Source: JANJUO01 sp942492935
Lineage (GTDB): Bacteria > Bacteroidota > Ignavibacteria > Kapaibacteriales > UBA2268
Direction: 5' to 3'
Assembly: GCA_942492935.1 (NCBI GenBank)
Contig: OW818654.1
Coordinates: forward strand, 2,294,001-2,358,000
Length of the DNA stretch: 64,000 bases
This document shows, piece by piece, positions 56,739 to 64,000 of this stretch. Made by a program: the position numbers and the translations under genes. Position 1 is the first letter of the stretch, and every line of letters starts with the position of its first letter. Below the pieces are notes generated by a model. The model saw nothing but the letters and a program-made list of their open reading frames with translations. It was not told where the DNA came from and searched no databases.

Positions 56739-57233
56739 ATGAAGTATTTGTCTCTGTCAATTGCTGCAATTTTAATCATTTTTCTAAGTTCATGTACCGG
56801 ACCAGAAGGTCCTGCTGGTCCCTCAGGCAATGCGAATGTAAAAACAATACTTTTTTCGACTAATTTAAATTCTTGGGTTTTGTATGATTCTGATGGACTT
56901 GGAATTTACGAAAAGAAACATCTTTTATTTAATCAAAATATATATGATTTTGGTTCGGTGTTGGTATATTACAAAGATTCGGAATCATCTTATTGGCGCG
57001 AGTGGAATCAAACAGTTATATTTAATGGTAAGGGATTTATGTTATCTCATGCAGTTGACAATGGTTCAATTGCTTTGATAGTACAATCAACAACTGGCAA
57101 CGGAATACCGATTTTATTGGACCAGATTTTAAATTTTAAAATTGTGATTATTCAAGGAATATTGGTTTCCTCGCAAATAAATAAAAATTCTGATTATGAT
57201 AAAATAAAGTATTTATATAATCTTTCTGACTAA
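56739..57233 (+). CDS. Lipoprotein with a short collagen-like segment
   Basis: 164 residues from the ATG at 56739, which gives a lipoprotein signal peptide with lipobox FLSSC (MKYLSLSIAAILIIFLSSC). Directly after the Cys comes TGPEGPAGPSG, a short Gly-x-y stretch found at the start of many Bacteroidota surface lipoproteins. The rest is a beta-rich domain of unknown function (WREWNQTVIFNGKGFMLSHA). An AGGAG-like ribosome site lies a few bases upstream of the GTG at 56730, which is an alternative start. No close neighbours. Confidence 0.72.
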   Translation: MKYLSLSIAAILIIFLSSCTGPEGPAGPSGNANVKTILFSTNLNSWVLYDSDGLGIYEKKHLLFNQNIYDFGSVLVYYKDSESSYWREWNQTVIFNGKGFMLSHAVDNGSIALIVQSTTGNGIPILLDQILNFKIVIIQGILVSSQINKNSDYDKIKYLYNLSD

Positions 57234-57310
57234 AACATTTTCAAGTAGATGTAATTGTAATGTTATGATAAAAATTTATTTGTTATTAGCTTTTATCTAA
57301 CTTGGCAATT

Positions 57311-57343
57311 ACCCTTCCGAAGGTTCGTAACCTTCGGAAGGGT
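57311..57343. repeat. Perfect 15-base stem-loop; gap 57234-57558
   Basis: Arms 57311-57325 and 57329-57343 (ACCCTTCCGAAGGTT and its inverse) with a CGT loop. There is no T run, so it is more likely a repeat of the AACCTTC.GAAGGTT type (compare ~33307) or a weak terminator of the lipoprotein gene. The rest of the gap holds the def promoter; no other gene is seen. Confidence 0.7.
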
Positions 57344-57471
57344 TTGAACAAAGTTAGTTGATTTTTGTATGTGATTCTTTCATTTGGCGACTGAGTTGTT
57401 TCAAGCAAATAAGATGTCATTTTTTTTACAACTTATTTTAAATAACACAATTAAATACCGTATTTAATTGG

Positions 57472-57502
57472 TTTGCAGAATATTTATAATTTCATATATT
57501 TG
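57472..57502 (+). promoter_or_regulatory. Bacteroidota-type promoter of the deformylase gene
   Basis: TTTG at 57472-57475, a 19-base spacer and TATATTTG at 57495-57502, matching TTTG-N19-TAnnTTTG exactly. It is 56 bases upstream of the start codon at 57559. Confidence 0.65.
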
Positions 57503-57558
57503 TAATGATTAATTAAAAAAATTGAAAGACATTATTTTTTTGAATAAGTGGGAATTTT

Positions 57559-58194
57559 ATGAGAAGATATATATTTAAGATAATATTATTACTAATAGCA
57601 ATTTTGTTTAATAGTTGTATAATAACAAAAAATGCTGAAGATATTTCATTTCATACCAACAATTTCAATCAAGAACAAATTGATTTGATTATGAGTGGCG
57701 ATAGCTTAAAACCAATGCGAGTTTTTGAAATTGATAAATTTACAGATTCAATCTTGTTGCGTACGAAATGTGAAAATGTCAATGTAAATTCAGAAGATGT
57801 TGTACTATTGAATTTGATAAAAAGGATGTATAGCACTGTAAATGATAGTCTTTCAGCAGGTGTTGGCATCGCTGCTCCACAAGTTGGAATTTTAAAAAAT
57901 ATTATTTTAGTTCAAAGATTTGACAAAGAAAATGAGCCATTTGAAGTTTATCTTAATCCTAGAATAATCCAGTATTCTAAGCAAACTCAAACAAGAAGGG
58001 AAGGATGTTTGTCAATTCCTGACAGAATGGATACTTTAGATGTAAGAGCATATACAATTCTTCTTGAATACGACAGATTAGATAACACTCATATTATTGA
58101 AATGGTTGAAGGATTTACAGCAATTATTTTTCAGCATGAAATTGACCATTTAAATGGAATATTATATACTGATTATGTTGCTAAAAAAAAGTAA
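57559..58194 (+). CDS. def: Peptide deformylase with lipoprotein-type signal peptide
   Basis: Peptide deformylase removes the N-formyl group from nascent proteins. All three motifs are intact: GVGIAAPQVG (101-110), EGCLS (149-153, metal ligand Cys150) and HEIDH (193-197). Unusually, the protein begins with MRRYIFKIILLLIAILFNSC, a basic start plus hydrophobic stretch ending in Cys20, which reads as a lipoprotein signal. About 25 linker residues lie before the enzyme domain. If exported, it would act on something other than nascent chains in the cytoplasm. No ribosomal or fmt gene is nearby. The outer-membrane-like gene converges on it with adjacent stops. Confidence 0.85.
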   Translation: MRRYIFKIILLLIAILFNSCIITKNAEDISFHTNNFNQEQIDLIMSGDSLKPMRVFEIDKFTDSILLRTKCENVNVNSEDVVLLNLIKRMYSTVNDSLSAGVGIAAPQVGILKNIILVQRFDKENEPFEVYLNPRIIQYSKQTQTRREGCLSIPDRMDTLDVRAYTILLEYDRLDNTHIIEMVEGFTAIIFQHEIDHLNGILYTDYVAKKK

Positions 58195-59157
58195 TTAAAG
58201 AATTCCATAAAACATAAAATTCAAATAGATGAAATGTTGTTTCCAATCGGTATCTTTTAATATACTTGTTAATGGATATTTCCATTTAATTTCCATAGCT
58301 AAGCCAGCTTTGAAAAAATTGAAATCCATTCCAATACCTGTACTTAAAAAATATCTCATTCTATTTAAGCCGTTTAGCACTTTATCTGTCTGTAAGTGAA
58401 TTGTATCTATACCATTAATATACCTCAATTCATCTTTTATATTTGCAATTTGAGAGTATTGATTTGCAGAACTACAATATGTATAATCAGCATTTATTCC
58501 AGCAATCAAATAATAAAATGAACCTAACCCTTCAGAAATATTCTTTGTTTTTGATATTTGAGAAATCATTGCTCCATAGAATGGAATATTTAATTCAATT
58601 ATATTTGATATTGAGTATTCTGATATTTCAATTATATTAGCTTCTTTGAAATTTACTTTATTACCAAAATAATCCAAGTAACTTTTTGATTCATCAGTAG
58701 AAGCAATTAAACCATAACTTAAGTTAAACCCTGTTTTGAAATTTACTATTACGAAATTTGTTGGATTAAAGCCATATCCAAAAATATATCTAAAATAATT
58801 TGTTTGCGGGTAATCACTCTCATTTTCAGAAGAATTTTCCTTTTTAATTTCTCTGTCAGATTCATTCAATTTAAAATCGTGAGAAAATGGATTTCTCGTA
58901 TCAACAAAAGCTGTACTTTTAATATTATTTGCAATATCCCAAGTATTTCCAAAAAAGGAAGATAATTCAAAAGATATATAAGAATATTTTTGTGTTAATC
59001 TCGGAAACCAGCCAGAAGAATATTCAACATTATAATCAGGAACAGAAATTGAGTCGTTATATTCAAGAGAATTTAAATCAAAAATTGAATCTTGTGGGAA
59101 GTCATCAGCATAAGTACCGACAGAAAAAAATAATATCAAACAAATTATCAGTTTCAT
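58195..59157 (-). CDS. Exported protein, probable outer-membrane beta-barrel
   Basis: 320 residues with a signal peptide (MKLIICLILFFSVGTYA). The rest alternates hydrophobic/aromatic and polar residues in strand-like segments (FRYIFGYGFNPTNFVIVNF, RYFLSTGIGMDFNFFKAGLAMEIKW) and ends in FIYLNFMFYGIL, a plausible C-terminal barrel strand. No family recognised. It converges on def: the two stop codons are adjacent, so there is no room for a separate terminator. Confidence 0.65.
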   Translation of the reverse strand: MKLIICLILFFSVGTYADDFPQDSIFDLNSLEYNDSISVPDYNVEYSSGWFPRLTQKYSYISFELSSFFGNTWDIANNIKSTAFVDTRNPFSHDFKLNESDREIKKENSSENESDYPQTNYFRYIFGYGFNPTNFVIVNFKTGFNLSYGLIASTDESKSYLDYFGNKVNFKEANIIEISEYSISNIIELNIPFYGAMISQISKTKNISEGLGSFYYLIAGINADYTYCSSANQYSQIANIKDELRYINGIDTIHLQTDKVLNGLNRMRYFLSTGIGMDFNFFKAGLAMEIKWKYPLTSILKDTDWKQHFIYLNFMFYGIL

Positions 59158-59399
59158 TATAATTCATAGTTCAAAAAATACTAAATTACAAAAAATATTG
59201 TGAATTTATACTAACTTAAATTTTTGAAATTGATTTTATAATTTCATTAAACAAAACCTGAATAACGTGTAATTTAATAAATAAAAATTTCACAGCAAAT
59301 AGAATTGAATAATTTGGATTAGATTTTTAAAGGACATTATATCCTTAACCGATTTTTATTGAATATTAATAATTCAATATCTCATTAACTATAAAAGAT

Positions 59400-59528
59400 G
59401 GGCTGTCTCAAAAGTAATCATTCTGAACTTGTTTAAGAATCTATGAATTTCTAAGTTATTGAAATATAAGGATTTTTCCTCAAAATCAATATGAAATAAT
59501 ATAAAAAAAATGACTTTTGAGACAGCCC
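59400..59528. mobile_element. MITE-like element with 16-base terminal inverted repeats
   Basis: 129 bases bounded by GGGCTGTCTCAAAAGT (59400-59415) and its exact inverse (59513-59528). The inside is AT-rich and non-coding. Such ends are typical of DDE insertion sequences in Bacteroidota, so this is either a MITE or a deletion remnant of an IS. No target duplication could be assigned. It fills much of the gap 59158-59539; the rest is AT-rich without a gene. Confidence 0.75.
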
Positions 59529-59539
59529 TAAAAACAAAA

Positions 59540-60361
59540 TTATTGATTTTTGGCTAATGATTTATCAAAACGCCAGCCCATCCATGATGTATGATAAATA
59601 TCAACATCTTCCTGACCTTTGTTCCATCTACCAACTTCAAGATGCTCAAGCCAATTTAAGAATTTTTGTACATCTTCACCTACAAATATTGAACCGTGTT
59701 GAGGGCATATCATTTTAGGATTAATTGCTCTAACTCTGTTTACCCACTCTCTCAACGCTCTTGATGACGGCATCCATCTAAGGTGGAAGGCTTCCATGTA
59801 TTTGATATGATTATTAAAGTCTGTAACAAACATATTTGATTCATTGTCTGGAAGTAATGCAGCTCCAATATCACCAGAAAATAGAATATCAGCGATTGGG
59901 TCGTAAACAGAAAAATTACCTGACGAATGACAATAATGAGCTGGAATAATATATAATTTAGCTTTGGTAGTTCCAATGTTGATTGCCATACCATCATCAG
60001 GAATACCAGTAAGTTTGAAATTTGTTCCCATACCAAAATGAGCAAGAAAACCAGTCCATAGCCAAGAACAATATACCTTTAAATCTGGTGATAAATCAGC
60101 CCAAAGTGCAAGTGAAGATGCTATATCAGGGTCTTGATGGCTAGCAAAAACTGCTTTAATATTTTCAGTTGAAATATGTCGAGTTAATTCTGTTAGCACT
60201 TGAGGAAATATTTCTATTCCACCTGGGTCTAATATTATTGCTTCATCGTTATGAATAATCACATATTCATTAGTATCAATTACTTCATTTTTTTTATCAA
60301 TATCTCTGCCCAACACTAACCATTTATGCGGACCATCTTCGAAAATTATTTGACTTTTCAT
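59540..60361 (-). CDS. MBL-fold oxygen-binding di-iron protein (ODP)
   Basis: 273-residue metallo-beta-lactamase-fold protein related to the FprA/rubredoxin-oxygen oxidoreductase di-iron domain but without a flavodoxin domain. Metal ligands: His75-x-Asp77-x-Asp79 (SHQDPDIASS), His145 (AHYCHSSGN), Asp164 (SGDIG) and His222 (PQHG). The fourth ligand of the first site, a His after Asp79 in FprA, is Ile here. ODP proteins of this kind serve as O2 sensors for chemotaxis or cyclic-di-GMP output. The gene follows the chemoreceptor-like gene (60380) after 18 bases, which supports a sensor/output pair. Confidence 0.85.
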   Translation of the reverse strand: MKSQIIFEDGPHKWLVLGRDIDKKNEVIDTNEYVIIHNDEAIILDPGGIEIFPQVLTELTRHISTENIKAVFASHQDPDIASSLALWADLSPDLKVYCSWLWTGFLAHFGMGTNFKLTGIPDDGMAINIGTTKAKLYIIPAHYCHSSGNFSVYDPIADILFSGDIGAALLPDNESNMFVTDFNNHIKYMEAFHLRWMPSSRALREWVNRVRAINPKMICPQHGSIFVGEDVQKFLNWLEHLEVGRWNKGQEDVDIYHTSWMGWRFDKSLAKNQ

Positions 60362-60379
60362 AAAATCATCACCTTTATA

Positions 60380-61150
60380 TTATTTAATCATAATCTTTGT
60401 TAATAAATTCAAACTAATACTTAATTTTTCAGAAATCTCATATAACCTTTTATCCAATCTTCCAACAAGTTCTTTAATATTACTTACCAATGAGTTGAAA
60501 TTTTTTCTATCACCTTGCAAATATGATGATTCAATCATAATATTTGAACCCATATAATCAGCAATAAGTCCATTTCTTCTTGCTCTGTCAATTTTCACCC
60601 GAATATTATTTATCAAACTCTGTATATCAGTAAAATTTTTATTAATAATAGTTAGTAAATAGATATTTTTATCTGCCAATCTTCTGATATTTATTATTTG
60701 TGCTTTAGTTGCTTTAAACAATGATGGACTTTGATGTATCTTTTCCAAAACTCTAACATTTAGTAAATCAAAATTTGAAGCTGTAAAACTACTATTAAGT
60801 TCTCTAAATGTAAGATTTAATGTTTTCTCCAATGCTACAGAAAATTGCATCAATCTTCTAACCGCCATAGAGCAAGCGGTAATATTATCAGCGAGATTTC
60901 CCGTACGGACTTCAAGTTCTTCAAGGTCTGGTGCAATTTGAACTGGTAATTCTGATAAAAATCCCGATAATGTTATCAAAGACCTGCCTTCATTATTTCC
61001 AATTTTTGCTGCGTGTACTATTCCATTAATCGCTAACAATTTCAATTCAGCACTAATACCTTTTAACTCACGCGTATCATGCAATACTTCTATACCAATT
61101 TTGAATATTTGTGCTATTCCATACTGAAAGTGTGATATTGTTAAACTCAT
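60380..61150 (-). CDS. Helical protein related to chemoreceptor signalling domains
   Basis: 256 residues from the ATG at 61150; the longer frame to 61216 adds a hydrophobic leader of doubtful reality. Mostly helical. The segment ELKLLAINGIVHAAKIGNNEGRSLITLSGFLSELP (about 30-65) resembles the hairpin tip of methyl-accepting chemotaxis proteins, where [22 protein letters not shown] is usual, but it is shifted toward other residues. No membrane helix and no HAMP domain, so it would be cytoplasmic. It is co-transcribed with the ODP gene and may receive its signal. No che gene is in the window. Confidence 0.65.
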   Translation of the reverse strand: MSLTISHFQYGIAQIFKIGIEVLHDTRELKGISAELKLLAINGIVHAAKIGNNEGRSLITLSGFLSELPVQIAPDLEELEVRTGNLADNITACSMAVRRLMQFSVALEKTLNLTFRELNSSFTASNFDLLNVRVLEKIHQSPSLFKATKAQIINIRRLADKNIYLLTIINKNFTDIQSLINNIRVKIDRARRNGLIADYMGSNIMIESSYLQGDRKNFNSLVSNIKELVGRLDKRLYEISEKLSISLNLLTKIMIK

Positions 61151-61395
61151 ACTCAATTTCTCAAATAAAATTACTAAATAACCATTTTGTATAAAAATAA
61201 AACATTTTACAAACATTCATTTTAACACAATATAAATTTAACAAATATTCAAATTCAAAAACAATTAATATTGTTTAATTATTCAAATTTTTTTATCAAA
61301 CCATTGTTTTTGTATCGGAATAATTAAATAAAAACTTTAATTAAGTGTTTTTTCTTAATTTTGTGTTTTAATTTTTGACAATAAATTTTAAAGAT

Positions 61396-62502
61396 ATGTA
61401 CGATATTTGTTTTATTTGCTTTAATGATATAGATACTGATGCCAGAGTATTGAATATTTTGTCATTTATTGAATGTAAATTTTCAAATATTTTACTTATT
61501 TCATTGAAAAAATCAAACAATTTAAGTGAGAAAATCAAGCAAATTGAAATACTAATAGATAATGAACAATCTCTACTCTCAAAGTGGTATTCTTTTAATT
61601 ATCAAATTAATAACATGAAAATCAAATCCAAGTATTTTATAGCTTGTGATTTTTTTTCACTACCCGCTGCAAGTTTATCCAAAAAACGTTGCGAAGGTAT
61701 TTTGATTTACGATTCAAGGGAAATATATTCTGCTCTCGGTTCACTGCAAGGTAAGAATTTAAAGCAATTTATTTTATCGAAAATTGAATCGTATTTCATC
61801 AAATACGTTGATAAAATAATTGTTACTGGACAATTAGATAAAGAATATCTCGAAAATTACTTCAAAAAGAAATTTGATTATTATATTATTATGAATCTTC
61901 CATTTTTAAAAAATAAGGAAAATTCAAATATTATCAGGGAAAAATATAAAATTCCAAATTCAACAAAAATTTTACTATATCAGGGGATTGTTCTTGATGG
62001 TAGGGGAATTATTCCCTTAATTGAGGCAGTTTCCGAAATGAATGATATTGTGCTTTTTGTGATGGGACACGGACCTGAAAAATTGAAATTTATTGAATAT
62101 TCAAAAGAATTAATTAGTTCTAATAAGGTAATATTTGCTGATTCTATTCCATATACTGAGTTACACAACTGGACTTGCTCCGCTGATATTGGTACAGCAT
62201 TATTTGAACCAATAAGTATTTCCTATAATTTAGCTTTACCCAATAAATTATTCGAATATATTATGGCTGAAATTCCTATAATTGCAACTGATTTACCTGC
62301 TATCAGAAAAGTTTGGACTGAGTATAATTTTGGTTTGCTTGTTGATGACAACTTAGAAATAAGTGATATTAAAAGTAAAATCAATAGTATTCTCGACAAT
62401 ACTAATTATTCAAAATTTGTAGAAAATACAAAAAAATTAAAGCAAAAATACAATTACGAAAAACAATTTACCATTTTATCAGAAATTTTTAATGTGAATT
62501 AA
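61396..62502 (+). CDS. Glycosyltransferase (GT-B, family 4-like)
   Basis: 368 residues from the ATG at 61396 (a TTG at 61375 is also in frame). N-terminal domain without a strong signature (MYDICFICFNDIDTDARVLNIL). The C-terminal nucleotide-sugar domain is typical: KILLYQGIVLDGRGIIPLIEAV, LFVMGHGPEKLK, then the E-x7-E-like region SADIGTALFEPISISYNLALPNKLFEYIMAEIPIIATDLPAI shortened here as PNKLFEYIMAEIP. Donor and acceptor sugars are unknown. The EamA transporter gene follows after 3 bases, so the two are co-transcribed. Confidence 0.8.
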   Translation: MYDICFICFNDIDTDARVLNILSFIECKFSNILLISLKKSNNLSEKIKQIEILIDNEQSLLSKWYSFNYQINNMKIKSKYFIACDFFSLPAASLSKKRCEGILIYDSREIYSALGSLQGKNLKQFILSKIESYFIKYVDKIIVTGQLDKEYLENYFKKKFDYYIIMNLPFLKNKENSNIIREKYKIPNSTKILLYQGIVLDGRGIIPLIEAVSEMNDIVLFVMGHGPEKLKFIEYSKELISSNKVIFADSIPYTELHNWTCSADIGTALFEPISISYNLALPNKLFEYIMAEIPIIATDLPAIRKVWTEYNFGLLVDDNLEISDIKSKINSILDNTNYSKFVENTKKLKQKYNYEKQFTILSEIFNVN

Positions 62503-62505
62503 TCA

Positions 62506-63366
62506 ATGATACAATTTCTTATTATAATACAACAACTTATTGCTTCAGGAACACATATTGTTGCAAAAGGCATCACTTTTGAGCTTGAACCTGCTTTTAT
62601 ATTGCTTATAAGGTCAGCACTTGCATCTCTATTTTATATTATTTGGCTATCTTTTCGTAATAAATCAGTAAAGAAAATTGATAAAAAAGACTACTATAAA
62701 GTTATTTTACTCGGTTTATTGAATATACCATTGAATCAATTTTTATTTTTACAGGGCTTAAAATATACTACTGCTCCAAATATGGCTTTAGCTTATGCAC
62801 TAACACCAGCGTTTGTATTGATTATAGCAGTTATTTTTTTAAAAGAAAAAACTAATGCAAAAAAATTGACTGGTGTGGCAATAGCAATTATTGGTGCAGC
62901 TGTGGTATTGCTCGAACGTGGATTAATATTTACAGAAGATAGCTTACTTGGTGATTTTCTTGCATTAGCGGCAAGTTTTTCTTGGGCTTTATATACAATT
63001 ATTGGTAGAAATTTTTCAATCAAATATGGTGCAATTTATTCTACTGGGCTTGCAATGACAACAGGTTTTTTACTTTTTGTGCCAATATTTCTAATTTTAC
63101 CAGTTAGTTTTGCAATAGAAACAATAACTGCAGTAAATTGGTTACAATTGATTTATCTCGGTGTAATTACTTCTGGTGTGGGTTATGCAATATGGTATTA
63201 TGCTTTGACGAAAACTGAAGCAAGCAAAGTTGCTGTTTTCAATAATTTGCAGCCCGTGATGACAACAATTTTATCAATTATTTTCTTTGGTACATCACTA
63301 ACTCCGTTTTTTGTGATTGGCGGTTTGCTGATAATTGGCGGTGTTTATCTAACTCAAAGAGGGTAA
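62506..63366 (+). CDS. EamA/DMT-family transporter
   Basis: 286-residue inner-membrane protein with ten predicted helices in two EamA repeats. Conserved features: ALTPAFVLIIAVIFLKEK and LTGVAIAIIGAAVVLLERG in the first half; WALYTIIGRN, GVGYAIWYYALTKTEASKVAVFNNLQPVMTTILS (shortened here: YYALTKTEAS, NLQPVMT) and GGLLIIGGVYLTQRG in the second. Such transporters move metabolites or amino acids; the substrate is not predictable. It lies 3 bases after the glycosyltransferase gene and 4 before the next. Confidence 0.88.
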   Translation: MIQFLIIIQQLIASGTHIVAKGITFELEPAFILLIRSALASLFYIIWLSFRNKSVKKIDKKDYYKVILLGLLNIPLNQFLFLQGLKYTTAPNMALAYALTPAFVLIIAVIFLKEKTNAKKLTGVAIAIIGAAVVLLERGLIFTEDSLLGDFLALAASFSWALYTIIGRNFSIKYGAIYSTGLAMTTGFLLFVPIFLILPVSFAIETITAVNWLQLIYLGVITSGVGYAIWYYALTKTEASKVAVFNNLQPVMTTILSIIFFGTSLTPFFVIGGLLIIGGVYLTQRG

Positions 63367-63370
63367 ATAT

Positions 63371-64000
63371 TTGAAAATTATAAAAATATTCTTTATTATT
63401 TCAGTAGTATTTATTTCTTCTTGTACAAATCAAGAGAAAGAAATTGATGCTGAAGTCAGTATTGCAAAAATTATGAATAGTAGCAAAACTGGATTTAAAC
63501 AGGCATCAGAAGTGATAACATTCAAATTTCCTGAAGATTATGCTGCACATAATGAATATAAAATTGAATGGTGGTACTTTACAGGAAATGTTCAAACTGA
63601 AGACGGGCATAAGTTTGGTTATCAATTCACTATTTTCAGAAATGGATTATCTTTTGATACAACAAGAAATTCATCATTTAGCTCAAATAATCTTTATTTG
63701 GCTCATTTTGCAATTAGTGATATTACTAATAATAAATTTTATTTTACAGAAAAGACAGTTAGAGAAGCGGTTGATTTAGCTGGTACTACTGTTAGTCCAT
63801 TTAGGGTTTTTATCGAAAATTGGGAAATTAAAGCAAAATTTAATAATTATAATTATTTAATGCCTGAATTTAGTATTGTTGCCAAAGATAGTAATTTTGC
63901 AATTGATTTGACTCTAACACCTCAAAAGAAGATGGTTCTTCACGGAAATCAGGGGTTGAGCGATAAAAGTTACGAAAAAGGTAATTCTTCATATTATTAT
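63371..64000 (+). CDS. CrtC/AttH-like lipoprotein, N-terminal part (3' end outside window)
   Basis: The frame runs from TTG 63371 to the window edge (210 codons) without a stop. It begins with a lipoprotein signal (KIIKIFFIISVVFISSC) and then carries KIEWWYFTGNVQTEDGHKFGYQF, the hallmark start of the carotenoid 1,2-hydratase/AttH (lipocalin-like, secreted hydrolase) family. YLAHFAISD and FRVFIENWEIKAK fit the same family. Members are about 350 residues. It starts 4 bases after the EamA gene. The enzymatic role is uncertain; many such proteins are annotated only as predicted secreted hydrolases. Confidence 0.78.
   Translation, partial: MKIIKIFFIISVVFISSCTNQEKEIDAEVSIAKIMNSSKTGFKQASEVITFKFPEDYAAHNEYKIEWWYFTGNVQTEDGHKFGYQFTIFRNGLSFDTTRNSSFSSNNLYLAHFAISDITNNKFYFTEKTVREAVDLAGTTVSPFRVFIENWEIKAKFNNYNYLMPEFSIVAKDSNFAIDLTLTPQKKMVLHGNQGLSDKSYEKGNSSYYY

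Overview
The window is a strongly AT-rich bacterial chromosome segment with dense, mostly single-strand gene runs. Four large secreted proteins (4605-6752, 6749-9079, 43797-46445, 48419-52204) end in the YPNPA-type C-terminal domain of the type IX secretion system. At least two genes carry the Bacteroidota promoter layout, TTTG then 19 bases then TAnnTTTG (37518-37548, 57472-57502). ISAon1-type insertion sequences and an SBBP-repeat protein fit as well. Together they point to the Bacteroidota/Chlorobiota/Ignavibacteriota group, perhaps a Kapaibacterium- or Ignavibacterium-like lineage; the exact clade is inference. An [FeFe]-hydrogenase operon implies an anaerobic or facultative fermentative metabolism. 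No rRNA or tRNA gene and no CRISPR array was recognised.

Layout. 1-4269: 3' part of a polyprenyl synthase, an exported hydrolase and gyrB. 4605-9220: two overlapping type IX secretion cargo genes; the subtilase gene has an octamer repeat array between its candidate start codons and its signal-peptide sequence. 9600-14056: hydB-hydA-hydC, a trimeric, probably electron-bifurcating hydrogenase. 14483-16334: a PIN toxin/antitoxin pair and a HEPN pair, each followed by a copy of a structured repeat. 16624-17910: a delta-60 repeat protein ending in an IPTL-CTERM sorting tail. 18280-23814: asnS, an unknown membrane protein, a LOG-family protein and tex.

24463-32973 is the most unusual part. It is an operon of two tandem exported tail-collar-domain proteins and a second IPTL-CTERM protein, broken by four insertion sequences in a nested arrangement. 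Collar gene 1 contains an IS1380-type element, which itself contains an ISAon1-type and an IS256-type (zinc-ribbon variant) element. Collar gene 2 contains an IS4-type element. Target duplications of 8, 8 and 10 bp are readable, and removing the insertions on paper restores full reading frames. A second ISAon1 copy (33389-34865) lies just downstream.

34966-38605 holds membrane, methyltransferase and TPR genes of unclear role. 38725-43674 is a run of metabolic genes (DUF2520, SDR, purN, saccharopine-dehydrogenase-like, PepSY-TM, GNAT). 43797-52204 holds two giant type IX cargo proteins, a Cys-rich secreted protein, a YoaP-type acetyltransferase and a second octamer array. 52439-56525 is a housekeeping block with obg and rsgA. 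56739-64000 includes a lipoprotein, a peptide deformylase with a lipoprotein-type leader, an outer-membrane-like protein, an ODP-type di-iron sensor beside a chemoreceptor-like helical protein, a glycosyltransferase, an EamA transporter and the start of a CrtC/AttH-like lipoprotein. Small palindromic intergenic repeats recur throughout.
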